DNA of 8,816 bases from an uncultured Streptococcus sp. Its GTDB lineage: Bacteria; Bacillota; Bacilli; Lactobacillales; Streptococcaceae. Below are positions 1-6,706 of the stretch, piece after piece. Positions within the stretch are counted from its first letter, which is position 1. Each line of letters begins with the position of its first letter. The notes below the pieces were generated by a model. That model saw only the letters and a program-made list of their open reading frames with translations, did no database searches and was not told where the DNA came from. Location: positions 1-8,816 of the forward strand of contig CABPWC010000065.1 of assembly GCA_902461025.1 (NCBI GenBank). Direction: 5' to 3'. A program made the position numbers and the translations under genes.

Positions 1-528
1 GTCGCTTACCTGATTTCACCAAATAAGATTCACTACGCCTATATTGCAGATTGGAAACAAAGATATCCTCATGCGCAAGCATTGTCTAGTCCAGGAGTAG
101 AAGAGAGAGCGAAATGTCAGAAAGTCAAGGTTGTTTTTGATGCTCCCTTAACAGATAAGGCTCCTGACTTATGGTCTGATGAGATTGATCAACTCATTTT
201 TAGGGGAAGTTCAGTCATTGAAGAGGTGGTGTTTTTTCATAAATCAACTAAAACACTGATTGTGACAGACCTCATTGAGAATTTTGAACCGGAAAAGATA
301 GCTAGTCCAATCCGCAGAAGATTCTATCGTTTAGCTCGTGTAACATTACCTGATGGACAAACTCCTATCGATTATCGGATGACTTTCATAGGAAGACAAA
401 GGGAAGCAAAGACTTCCTTTTCCCGTATGTTAAACTGGAAACCTGATAAGATCATACTTGCACATGGTTTATGCTTTTTTAAAAATGGTACGGATGAGTT
501 AAGACGTGCTTTTCGATGGATACGGTAA
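1..528 (+). CDS. DUF4336 domain protein, metallo-hydrolase-like (5' end outside window)
   Basis: The reading frame is open from base 1 to the TAA at 526–528, giving 175 residues of the C-terminal part. The true start lies upstream; the internal TTG at 82 is not credible because the coding pattern continues through it. Visible family signatures are a 'SPNKIHYAYIADWK' segment near the window edge, 'SSPGVEER', 'APDLWSDEIDQLIFRG', then 'EVVFFHKSTKTLIVTDLIENF' and a terminal 'ILAHG…ELRRAFRW'. These resemble DUF4336 proteins, which are related to metallo-beta-lactamase-fold hydrolases. No substrate is known to me, and any metal-binding residues in the N-terminal half cannot be assessed. The stop codon overlaps the ung ribosome binding site, so the gene is probably cotranscribed with ung. 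Family assignment is from recalled motif similarity; function is unknown. Confidence 0.8.
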   Translation, partial: VAYLISPNKIHYAYIADWKQRYPHAQALSSPGVEERAKCQKVKVVFDAPLTDKAPDLWSDEIDQLIFRGSSVIEEVVFFHKSTKTLIVTDLIENFEPEKIASPIRRRFYRLARVTLPDGQTPIDYRMTFIGRQREAKTSFSRMLNWKPDKIILAHGLCFFKNGTDELRRAFRWIR

Positions 529-533
529 AGGAG
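527..533 (+). promoter_or_regulatory. Shine-Dalgarno that fixes the ung start
   Basis: AAAGGAG sits 8 nt before the ATG at 542 and shares two bases with the TAA stop of the upstream gene (526–528). The frame could be extended to a GTG at 506, but that codon lies inside the upstream coding region and lacks a comparable site, so ATG 542 is preferred. Confidence 0.85.
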
Positions 534-541
534 AGAAAGCT

Positions 542-1195
542 ATGCAACACTCATCTTGGCACGCCTTGATTAAGGAGCAATTACCGGAAGGTTATTTTGG
601 GAAAATCAATCACTTTATGGAACAGGTTTATGCACAAGAAACTGTCTATCCGGCCAAGGAAAAAGTTTTTCAGGCTCTTTTGACAACTCCTCTAGAAGAG
701 GTTAAAGTGGTGATTCTTGGTCAGGATCCTTATCATGGTCCTGGTCAGGCTCAAGGTTTGAGTTTTTCTGTTCCAGATAATATCCCAGCACCTCCTTCTT
801 TGCAAAATATTTTAAAAGAACTTGCTTCTGACATTGGAGTTAAAGCATCCCATGATTTGACAGCTTGGGCTGAGCAGGGAGTTTTACTTCTCAATGCTTG
901 TCTTACTGTTCCTGCTGGGAAGGCCAATGGTCATGCTGGGCAGATATGGGAGCCTTTTACAGATGCTGTAATTAAGGTTGTCAATAATCTTGATAGACCA
1001 GTGGTTTTTGTCCTCTGGGGTGCTTATGCACGTAAGAAGAAGATATTGGTAACTAATCCTCAACATCTGATTATTGAATCAGCTCACCCGAGTCCCCTTT
1101 CCGTTTACAGAGGATTTTGGGGTTCCAAGCCTTTTTCCAAGGCCAATACATTCTTAACAGAGACAGGACAAGAGCCGATTGATTGGCTTAGATAA
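542..1195 (+). CDS. ung: Uracil-DNA glycosylase, family 1 (Ung)
   Basis: Ung excises uracil from DNA after cytosine deamination or dUMP misincorporation, starting base excision repair in the cytoplasm. The 217-residue product has the usual family-1 length. The water-activating motif GQDPYH is at residues 60–65, with Asp62 as the expected catalytic base and Tyr64 as the residue that excludes thymine. Phe75 in 'GLSFSV' should stack on uracil. Asn118 in 'LLLNACLTV' should read the base, and the leucine-loop motif HPSPLS is at 182–187 with His182. The start at ATG 542 is chosen for its Shine-Dalgarno. The gene lies 13 bp after the DUF4336 gene and 9 bp before mutX, and its TAA is part of the mutX ribosome binding site. 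All key residues are present, so it should be active. Confidence 0.97.
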   Translation: MQHSSWHALIKEQLPEGYFGKINHFMEQVYAQETVYPAKEKVFQALLTTPLEEVKVVILGQDPYHGPGQAQGLSFSVPDNIPAPPSLQNILKELASDIGVKASHDLTAWAEQGVLLLNACLTVPAGKANGHAGQIWEPFTDAVIKVVNNLDRPVVFVLWGAYARKKKILVTNPQHLIIESAHPSPLSVYRGFWGSKPFSKANTFLTETGQEPIDWLR

Positions 1196-1204
1196 GGAGA
1201 AAAT

Positions 1205-1669
1205 ATGCCCCAGTTAGCGACGATTTGCTACATTGATAATGGAAAAGAACTGCTCATGCTTCATCGCAATAAAAAGCCTAATGATGTCCATGAAGGAAAG
1301 TGGATCGGTGTAGGTGGAAAGTTAGAGCGTGGAGAAACTCCACAAGAATGTGCGGCCCGCGAGATTTTAGAAGAAACAGGATTGAAGGCTAAGCCAGTTC
1401 TTAAAGGTGTAATCACCTTTCCTGAATTTACACCAGATTTAGACTGGTACACCTATGTGTTTAAAGTAACTGAGTTCGAAGGTGAGTTGATTGACTGTAA
1501 TGAAGGGACTTTAGAATGGGTTCCTTATGATGAGGTTTTGAGCAAACCAACCTGGGAAGGAGACCACACCTTCGTAGAGTGGCTTTTAGAAGATAAACCC
1601 TTCTTTTCAGCTAAGTTTGTTTATGAAGGTGATAAGTTATTGGATACCCAAGTGGATTTCTACGAATAA
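1205..1669 (+). CDS. mutX: Nudix hydrolase, MutT/MutX type (8-oxo-dGTP diphosphatase)
   Basis: The 154-residue protein carries a perfect Nudix box at residues 38–60: Gly38-x5-Glu44-x7-Arg52-Glu53-Ile-Leu-Glu56-Glu57-x-Gly59-Leu60. The glutamates bind the metal that drives pyrophosphate hydrolysis. Streptococcal homologues in this position are annotated as MutX and are expected to convert 8-oxo-dGTP to 8-oxo-dGMP, preventing A:C transversions. That is a plausible need in peroxide-producing streptococci. The short loop 'RNKKPNDVHEGKWIGVGGKLERGE' before and within the box is typical of the MutT/MTH1 branch. The ATG at 1205 follows AAGGAG (1194–1199), which overlaps the ung stop. The stop codon in turn contributes to the pyrC ribosome binding site. 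Exact substrate is inferred from family and neighbourhood with ung. Confidence 0.92.
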   Translation: MPQLATICYIDNGKELLMLHRNKKPNDVHEGKWIGVGGKLERGETPQECAAREILEETGLKAKPVLKGVITFPEFTPDLDWYTYVFKVTEFEGELIDCNEGTLEWVPYDEVLSKPTWEGDHTFVEWLLEDKPFFSAKFVYEGDKLLDTQVDFYE

Positions 1670-1681
1670 AGGAGAAAGCAG

Positions 1682-2950
1682 ATGTTACTAATTAAAAATG
1701 GTCGAGTAATGGATCCTAAGTCTGGTTTGGATCAAGTGTGTGATGTCTTGGTTGAAGACGGTAAAATTGTCAAAATTGCACCACAAATTAGTGAAAAAGA
1801 AGCAGAGGTCATTGATGCAACTGGTCTTGTAGTTGCACCCGGCTTGGTGGATATCCATGTTCATTTCCGTGAACCTGGTCAAACTCATAAAGAAGACATT
1901 CATACAGGTGCACTAGCAGCAGCAGCTGGTGGATTTACAACTGTAGTTATGATGGCTAATACCAATCCAACCATCTCAGATGTTGAGACTTTGCAGGAAG
2001 TTCTTCAATCTGCGGCAAAGGAAAAAATTAATGTTAAGTCTGTAGCAACGATTACCAAGAACTTTAATGGCCAAGAATTGACTGACTTTAAGGCGCTTTT
2101 AGAAGCTGGAGCCGTTGGTTTTTCAGATGATGGTATTCCTCTTGAAAGCAGTAAAGTGGTCAAGGAAGCTATGGAAGAGGCTAAAAAACTCAATACCTTT
2201 ATCAGCTTACACGAGGAAGACCCTGGCTTGAATGGTACACTAGGTTTTAATGAAAATATTGCTAAAGAACACTTCCATATTTGTGGCGCTACAGGAGTTG
2301 CAGAGTATGCAATGATTGCACGTGATGTCATGATCGCCTATGCAACAAAAGCTCATGTTCATATTCAGCATTTATCTAAAGAAGAAAGTGTCAAAGTTGT
2401 CGAGTTTGCTCAAAAGTTAGGAGCGAATGTAACAGCAGAAGTAGCTCCGCAGCATTTCTCTAAGACTGAAGCTCTTCTCTTGTCTAAAGGAAGTAACGCA
2501 AAGATGAATCCTCCACTTCGTCTAGAGTCTGACCGTCGTGCTGTTATTAAAGGCTTGAAATCAGGAGTTATCTCCGTAATTGCCACCGATCACGCGCCTC
2601 ACCACGCTGACGAAAAAAATGTTGAAGATATTACCAAAGCGCCATCAGGTATGACTGGTTTGGAAACTTCTTTATCACTTGGTTTAACTTACTTGGTTGA
2701 AGCTGGTGAACTAAGCTTGATGGAATTATTAGAAAAAATGACTGTTAATCCAGCTAAATTGTATCATTTTGAAGCAGGGTATTTGGCTGAGAACGGGCCA
2801 GCTGATATTACCATTTTCGATGATAAAGCTGACCGCATCGTAGACACACATTTTGCTTCTAAAGCATCTAATTCACCATTTATCGGTGAAACTTTAAAAG
2901 GGCAGGTAAAATACACTATCTGTAATGGACAGGTTGTTTATAAAAACTAG
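1682..2950 (+). CDS. pyrC: Dihydroorotase, class I (PyrC)
   Basis: This zinc enzyme cyclises N-carbamoyl-L-aspartate to dihydroorotate, the third step of de novo UMP synthesis. The 422-residue length matches bacterial class I dihydroorotases. Expected metal and catalytic residues are all visible: the HxH motif His59/His61 in 'VDIHVHFREPG', an aspartate of 'FSDDG' (149–150), His177 in 'SLHEED', His230 in 'HIQHLS' and Asp303 in 'ATDHAPHH'. The C-terminal 'GPADITIFD' is the usual amidohydrolase beta-sandwich return. Start ATG 1682 is preceded by AAAGGAG (1668–1674), which overlaps the mutX TAA, leaving a 12-bp gap. Cotranscription with ung and mutX is likely. The gene stands apart from other pyr genes here, and no PyrR-type leader is visible just upstream. 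Confidence 0.97.
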   Translation: MLLIKNGRVMDPKSGLDQVCDVLVEDGKIVKIAPQISEKEAEVIDATGLVVAPGLVDIHVHFREPGQTHKEDIHTGALAAAAGGFTTVVMMANTNPTISDVETLQEVLQSAAKEKINVKSVATITKNFNGQELTDFKALLEAGAVGFSDDGIPLESSKVVKEAMEEAKKLNTFISLHEEDPGLNGTLGFNENIAKEHFHICGATGVAEYAMIARDVMIAYATKAHVHIQHLSKEESVKVVEFAQKLGANVTAEVAPQHFSKTEALLLSKGSNAKMNPPLRLESDRRAVIKGLKSGVISVIATDHAPHHADEKNVEDITKAPSGMTGLETSLSLGLTYLVEAGELSLMELLEKMTVNPAKLYHFEAGYLAENGPADITIFDDKADRIVDTHFASKASNSPFIGETLKGQVKYTICNGQVVYKN

Positions 2951-2992
2951 ATTTAATTTGCTCTTTCAAATCATTAACTAGAGAGAGGCTGT

Positions 2993-4333
2993 ATGTATCC
3001 AACCCACCATTTTAAAGAAAAATTTATCTTATTTCTTAAGATTTTCTTTCCAATTTTAGTTTATCAATTTGCCAATTATTCGGCTGCCTTTGTCGATACG
3101 ACCATGACTGGCCAGTATAATACGATTGATTTGGCTGGAGTATCTATGGCGACTAGTTTGTGGAATCCTTTTTTTACCTTTTTAACCGGGATTGTTTCAG
3201 CTCTAGTTCCTATTGTTGGCCATCATTTAGGGAGAGGAAAAAAAGATGAAGTGAGTTCTGATTTTTATCAATTTCTTTATCTTTCCCTTGCTTTATCCAT
3301 TTTTCTATTTGTTTTAGTCTTTATCGCTGCTCCGATAGTTCTAAGCAATATGGGATTGGAATCAGCAGTGGCAGATATAGCTATTCGTTATCTATGGTTT
3401 TTGTCGATTGGAATCATTCCCCTCTTACTTTTTAGTGTCATTCGTTCATTACTGGACGCACTGGGGTTAACCAAGCTATCCATGTATCTGATGCTTCTTT
3501 TGCTACCTCTAAATAGCGTTTTTAACTACTTATTAATTTACGGTGTCTTTGGTTTTCCTGAGTTTGGAGGAGCAGGAGCAGGTCTTGGCACATCTTTGGC
3601 TTATTGGGCTTTATTGCTAATTTCTATATTCGTTCTTCTTAAACAAGAAAAACTGAAAGAACTACATTTAGAGAACCGTTCACCTTTAGACAAGAATAAA
3701 ATAAAAGAAGCGATAAAACTAGGATTGCCTATTGGTGGAACTGTATTTGCAGAGGTTGCTATTTTTTCAGCAGTGGGATTGATTATGGCAAAATTTTCAT
3801 CTTTGATAATAGCAAGTCATCAATCTGCCATGAACTTTTCATCTCTCATGTACGCTTTTCCTATGAGCATTTCAACAGCAATGGCTATTGTTGTTTCTTA
3901 CGAAGTTGGTGCTAAACGTCTAGAGGATGCTAAGAAATACATAAAAATCGGACGACTATCAGCTATGGCATTCGCAATTTTAACACTTTCTTTTCTGTAT
4001 GTTTTTAGAGAAAATGTTGCCAGTCTCTATGGTCATGATCCAGAGTTCATTCAACTAACTGCTAGTTTTATGACCTATAGCTTATTTTTCCAGTTAGCTG
4101 ATACATTTGCGGCACCATTACAAGGGATTTTACGTGGTTACAAAGACACAGTCATCCCTTTCTATCTGGGACTCTTGGGATACTGGGGAGTTGCTATCCC
4201 TCTTGGTTTATTTCTAGATTATTCAACAAATCTCGATGCTTATTCATATTGGATAGGTCTTATCGTAAGTTTAGTTGTCAGCGGATTACTTTATCAGTGG
4301 CGTTTACAAGTTATTATGAAAAGATTCAAATAA
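2993..4333 (+). CDS. MATE family multidrug/cation antiporter (NorM type)
   Basis: A 446-residue, strongly hydrophobic protein with about twelve membrane segments in two six-helix halves joined by a charged cytoplasmic linker near residues 217–240. MATE proteins export cationic or amphipathic compounds in exchange for Na+ or H+. NorM-type charged residues are present: Asp35 in TM1 ('FVDTTMTG'), Glu254 in TM7 ('VFAEVAIF') and Asp370 in TM10 ('QLADTFAAPLQGILRG'). They match by position and context the ion-coupling residues of Vibrio NorM, so Na+ coupling is plausible. The ATG at 2993 follows GAGAGG (2983–2988). It starts 42 bp after pyrC with no terminator between, so read-through is likely, and an intrinsic terminator follows. 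The substrate cannot be told from sequence. Codon use is less biased than in the downstream dehydrogenase genes. Confidence 0.9.
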   Translation: MYPTHHFKEKFILFLKIFFPILVYQFANYSAAFVDTTMTGQYNTIDLAGVSMATSLWNPFFTFLTGIVSALVPIVGHHLGRGKKDEVSSDFYQFLYLSLALSIFLFVLVFIAAPIVLSNMGLESAVADIAIRYLWFLSIGIIPLLLFSVIRSLLDALGLTKLSMYLMLLLLPLNSVFNYLLIYGVFGFPEFGGAGAGLGTSLAYWALLLISIFVLLKQEKLKELHLENRSPLDKNKIKEAIKLGLPIGGTVFAEVAIFSAVGLIMAKFSSLIIASHQSAMNFSSLMYAFPMSISTAMAIVVSYEVGAKRLEDAKKYIKIGRLSAMAFAILTLSFLYVFRENVASLYGHDPEFIQLTASFMTYSLFFQLADTFAAPLQGILRGYKDTVIPFYLGLLGYWGVAIPLGLFLDYSTNLDAYSYWIGLIVSLVVSGLLYQWRLQVIMKRFK

Positions 4334-4383
4334 TTTGTTGAAAATATCCATGGAAATCAGTTTGTGAAATAGCCATTTTACGT

Positions 4384-4420
4384 AAAGAAAAGTCTTGATT
4401 TCATTGACTTTTCTTTTTTT
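4384..4420 (+). terminator. Intrinsic terminator after the MATE gene
   Basis: A perfect 11-bp inverted repeat (arms 4384–4394 and 4406–4416, AAAGAAAAGTC / GACTTTTCTTT) encloses an 11-nt loop and runs into a T-tract ending at 4420. It lies 50 bp after the MATE stop and 30 bp before the next promoter's -35 box. It should close the ung–mutX–pyrC–MATE unit and insulate the dehydrogenase operon. Confidence 0.88.
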
Positions 4421-4449
4421 ATATTGTGAAAAAATATCAAGCATAATCT

Positions 4450-4478
4450 TTGACTCTAGTTAACCTATAAGTTAGAAT
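4450..4478 (+). promoter_or_regulatory. SigA-type promoter of the 2-oxoacid dehydrogenase operon
   Basis: TTGACT at 4450–4455 and TAGAAT at 4473–4478 are separated by exactly 17 bp, each one mismatch from the SigA consensus. Transcription should start near 4485, giving a leader of about 30 nt before the ATG at 4515 with AAAGG at 4503–4507 as ribosome binding site. It sits directly after the terminator, as expected for a new operon. No clear catabolite-response element was seen. Confidence 0.85.
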
Positions 4479-4514
4479 AGAACTATAAGAAATTAAACTT
4501 AGAAAGGCAAGATT

Positions 4515-5483
4515 ATGTCAACTCTAGATAAAAGTCTTTTGCTTGAGATGTTCCGTAAGATGGAAGAAATTCGTCGTATGGATTTAAAAATTGCTCAATT
4601 AGTAAAAAAAGGTAAAGTGCCCGGTATGACGCACTTTTCTGTTGGTGAGGAAGCTGCCAATGTTGGGGCTATGTTAGCTCTAAACGAAGATGACCTCATA
4701 ACATCGAACCACCGTGGTCACGGACAAGCCATTGCTAAAGGGATCGACCTTAATGGTATGATGGCTGAAATCCTTGGTAAGTATACTGGAACTTGTAAAG
4801 GTAAAGGTGGATCAATGCACATCGCCGACCTTGATGCAGGTAACCTTGGTGCCAACGGTATTGTTGGTGGTGGTATGGGGATTGCAGTAGGTGCTGCCCT
4901 TACTCAACAAATGAAAAATACTGGTAAAATCGTTGTCTGCTTCTTTGGTGATGGAGCGACTAACGAAGGTGTATTCCACGAAGCTGTAAATATGGCTTCA
5001 ATTTGGAATCTTCCAGTAATTTTCTACTGTATCAATAACGGTTATGGAATCTCTGCTGATATTAAGAAAATGACAAATGTCAAGCATATCCACGAGCGTA
5101 GTGCTGCTTACGGTATTCCAGGAATGTTTATCGAAGATGGTAACAATGTTATCGATGTCTACGAAGGATTTAAGAAGGCAGTTGACCATGTTCGTTCTGG
5201 TAAAGGTCCTGTCTTGATCGAAAGTGTAACCTATCGTTGGCTTGGTCACTCATCATCAGACCCTGGTAAATATCGTACACGTGAAGAAGTTGATGAGTGG
5301 AAAGAAAAAGATCCAATCGAAAACCTTCGCAAGTACCTAGTCGAAAATAAAATTGCTAGTGCAGAAGAACTTGAAGAAATTCAGGCTCAAGTCAAGGAAG
5401 CAGTGGAAGCATCTGTTAAGTTTGCAGAAGAAAGTCCATTCCCTCCACTAGAATCAGCTTTTGAAGATATTTACGCAGACTAA
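4515..5483 (+). CDS. pdhA: 2-oxoacid dehydrogenase E1 component, alpha subunit (pyruvate or acetoin dehydrogenase)
   Basis: E1 alpha binds thiamine diphosphate and, with E1 beta, decarboxylates the 2-oxoacid and reductively acylates a lipoyl group. The ThDP fold motif runs from GDG (145–147) to NN (174–175) in a 322-residue protein, the usual length for bacterial alpha/beta-type E1. Other landmarks are 'GMTHFSVGEEAANVG' near 37–51, 'NHRGHGQAIAKG' near 65–76, 'GKGGSMH' near 97–102 and the loop 'YRWLGHSSSDPGKYRT' near 240–255. It is the first gene of the operon, with E1 beta 16 bp downstream. Its TAA overlaps the AAGGAG of E1 beta. Codon use suggests high expression. Databases often call this acoA. 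I favour pyruvate dehydrogenase as the physiological role, but sequence alone cannot separate the two substrates. Confidence 0.93.
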   Translation: MSTLDKSLLLEMFRKMEEIRRMDLKIAQLVKKGKVPGMTHFSVGEEAANVGAMLALNEDDLITSNHRGHGQAIAKGIDLNGMMAEILGKYTGTCKGKGGSMHIADLDAGNLGANGIVGGGMGIAVGAALTQQMKNTGKIVVCFFGDGATNEGVFHEAVNMASIWNLPVIFYCINNGYGISADIKKMTNVKHIHERSAAYGIPGMFIEDGNNVIDVYEGFKKAVDHVRSGKGPVLIESVTYRWLGHSSSDPGKYRTREEVDEWKEKDPIENLRKYLVENKIASAEELEEIQAQVKEAVEASVKFAEESPFPPLESAFEDIYAD

Positions 5484-5499
5484 GGAGAAGTAGAGAAAT

Positions 5500-6492
5500 A
5501 TGGAAACAAAATTAATGTCTTTCCGCGATACCATTATCCTTGCAATGTCTGAGGAGATGCGTCGTGATGAAAATGTACTCTTGATGGGTGAAGATGTCGG
5601 TGTCTTTGGTGGAGACTTTGGTACATCTGTAGGTATGCTTGAAGAATTTGGACCAGAACGTGTACGTGACTGTCCAATTTCAGAAGCTGCAATTTCTGGT
5701 GCTGCTGCTGGTGCTGCTATGACTGGCCTTCGTCCAATCGTTGATATGACTTTCATGGACTTTTCAGTTATTGCTATGGATAACATCGTCAACCAAGCAG
5801 CTAAAACTCGCTACATGTTTGGCGGTAAAGGTCAAGTGCCTATGACAATCCGCTGTGCAGCTGGCAACGGAGTTGGTTCTGCTGCACAACACTCACAATC
5901 ATTGGAATCATGGTTTACTCATATCCCAGGATTGAAGGTTGTTGCTCCCGGTACACCTGCTGATATGAAGGGACTTCTTAAGTCTTCTATCCGTGACAAC
6001 AACCCTGTTATCATTCTTGAATACAAATCAGAATTTAACCAAAAAGGTGAGGTTCCTGTTGATCCTGACTACACCATTCCACTTGGTGTCGGAGAAATCA
6101 AACGTGAGGGTACTGATGTCACTGTAGTAACTTACGGAAAAATGCTTCGTCGTGTTATGCAAGCAGCTGAAGAATTGGCTGAAGAAGGTATCTCAGTAGA
6201 AGTAGTAGACCCACGTACTTTGGTTCCACTTGATAAAGACATCATTATTAATTCAGTTAAAAAGACTGGAAAAGTAGTTCTTGTCAACGATGCCCACAAG
6301 ACAAGTGGTTTTATCGGTGAAATCTCAGCTATTATTTCAGAATCAGAAGCATTCGATTATTTAGATGCACCTATTCGCCGTTGTGCAGGTGAAGATGTAC
6401 CAATGCCTTACGCACAAAATCTTGAAAATGCAATGATTCCGACAGTTGAAAGCATCAAAGATGCAATCCGTAAAACTCATAATAAACAATAA
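5500..6492 (+). CDS. pdhB: 2-oxoacid dehydrogenase E1 component, beta subunit
   Basis: The 330-residue beta subunit pairs with E1 alpha to form the alpha2beta2 decarboxylase. Family landmarks in order are 'MGEDVGVFGGDFGTSVGM' (29–46), the catalytic 'PISEAAISG' with Glu62 that activates the thiamine ring, 'MTFMDF' (83–88), 'QHSQSLESWFTHIPGLKVVAPGTPADMKGLL' (130–160, with His131 and His141) and the C-terminal 'VVDPRTLVPLD' transketolase domain. Start ATG 5500 follows AAGGAG (5482–5487) at a rather long 12-nt spacing, with a weaker GAGAAG nearer. It is 16 bp from E1 alpha, but the next gene (E2) is 214 bp away across a structured noncoding stretch, which breaks the otherwise tight operon. Often annotated acoB. 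Confidence 0.93.
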   Translation: METKLMSFRDTIILAMSEEMRRDENVLLMGEDVGVFGGDFGTSVGMLEEFGPERVRDCPISEAAISGAAAGAAMTGLRPIVDMTFMDFSVIAMDNIVNQAAKTRYMFGGKGQVPMTIRCAAGNGVGSAAQHSQSLESWFTHIPGLKVVAPGTPADMKGLLKSSIRDNNPVIILEYKSEFNQKGEVPVDPDYTIPLGVGEIKREGTDVTVVTYGKMLRRVMQAAEELAEEGISVEVVDPRTLVPLDKDIIINSVKKTGKVVLVNDAHKTSGFIGEISAIISESEAFDYLDAPIRRCAGEDVPMPYAQNLENAMIPTVESIKDAIRKTHNKQ

Positions 6493-6512
6493 TACATAAT
6501 GTAAATTATGTA
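6493..6512 (+). repeat. Perfect 8-bp inverted repeat directly after the E1 beta stop
   Basis: Arms TACATAAT (6493–6500) and ATTATGTA (6505–6512) are perfectly complementary around a GTAA loop, starting at the base after the stop codon. The stem is mostly A-T and has no following T-run, so it is a weak hairpin. It could be a 3'-end stabiliser, a protein operator or an element boundary. Confidence 0.6.
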
Positions 6513-6526
6513 ACAATTAATCAGAC

Positions 6527-6560
6527 GAGAAGCTTTGTATCTTTTAGGTGCAGAGTTCTC
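6527..6560 (+). repeat. Bulged hairpin in the E1 beta–E2 spacer
   Basis: GAGAA (6527–6531) pairs with TTCTC (6556–6560). After a single bulged G, CTTTG (6533–6537) pairs with CAGAG (6551–6555), using one G-U wobble, around a 13-nt loop. Ten base pairs in total, seen by eye; fold stability was not computed. Confidence 0.5.
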
Positions 6561-6585
6561 TACGTTCTTGATATCTTAGATTAGA

Positions 6586-6682
6586 GCACGGGCTAAAAGC
6601 TCGGAAAAAAGATAAATCTCCTTGACTTCATCGAAGTCTGCGTAGATTTCCTATTTTTCAGTCGCTTTTAAACGCCCTTTGC
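6586..6682 (+). repeat. Long imperfect inverted repeat (about 97 nt) upstream of E2
   Basis: Complementary arms are nested in order: GCA 6586–6588 with TGC 6680–6682; GGGC 6590–6593 with GCCC 6674–6677; TAAAAGC 6594–6600 with GCTTTTA 6664–6670 (AAC bulged); GAAAAA 6604–6609 with TTTTTC 6654–6659; AAATCT 6614–6619 with AGATTT 6644–6649; GACTTC 6624–6629 with GAAGTC 6633–6638 around a 3-nt loop. Several independent arms nested about one centre are unlikely by chance. This is typical of a palindromic miniature element or a long RNA hairpin. It ends 15 nt before the E2 ribosome binding site. Confidence 0.65.
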
Positions 6683-6706
6683 ATCATAAATAGAATAGGA
6701 GAGGTC

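Larger units (their letters stand above)
6493..6706. other. Structured noncoding spacer between E1 beta and E2
   Basis: This 214-bp gap carries no credible gene and is far longer than the other spacers of the operon (16 and 39 bp). It holds three successive inverted repeats at 6493–6512, 6527–6560 and 6586–6682. None ends in a convincing T-tract, so a strong terminator is not supported. The E2 ribosome binding site (AGGAG, 6697–6701) lies just after the last hairpin. Two readings fit: an inserted small interspersed repeat, or an intercistronic RNA element affecting mRNA processing or stability. I do not recognise it as BOX, RUP or SPRITE. Confidence 0.6.

Noticed and set aside
884..1066. Minus-strand open frames opposite ung, and similar ones opposite mutX, pyrC, E1 alpha, E1 beta, E2 and E3
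   Set aside because: They lie antisense to well-supported genes, lack ribosome binding sites I could credit, and encode no recognisable protein.
1661..1668. TACGAATA, an exact match to the streptococcal competence (ComX/SigX) cin-box, just before pyrC
   Set aside because: It is formed by the last codons of mutX (Tyr-Glu-stop). A start a few bases downstream would remove the pyrC Shine-Dalgarno, and pyrC is not a competence gene that I know of. Chance is the simpler explanation.
2956..2971. Small hairpin ATTTG-N6-CAAAT between pyrC and the MATE gene
   Set aside because: A 5-bp A-T-rich stem with no T-tract is too weak for a terminator and is likely by chance in AT-rich DNA.
4421..4514. MerR-type operator suggested by AGTTAAC / AGTTAGA repeats between the -35 and -10 boxes
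   Set aside because: The repeats are direct and imperfect rather than a dyad, and the spacer is a normal 17 bp rather than the 19–20 bp of MerR-controlled promoters.
5472..5481. TACGCAGACT at the end of E1 alpha occurs inverted in the spacer at 6635–6644
   Set aside because: A shared 10-mer is expected by chance when comparing a 214-bp stretch with both strands of the window, and the similarity does not extend far beyond it.
6622..6649. TTGACT followed by TAGATT as an internal promoter for E2
   Set aside because: Spacing is only 15 bp, the -10 box is poor, and TTGACT is part of the palindrome arm. Not enough to call a promoter.
6623..6706. Possible in-frame N-terminal extension of E2 encoding a lipoyl domain
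   Set aside because: The frame is open only back to a TGA at 6623, far too short for a lipoyl domain, and the translation shows no lipoyl motif. I saw no frameshifted version in the spacer.
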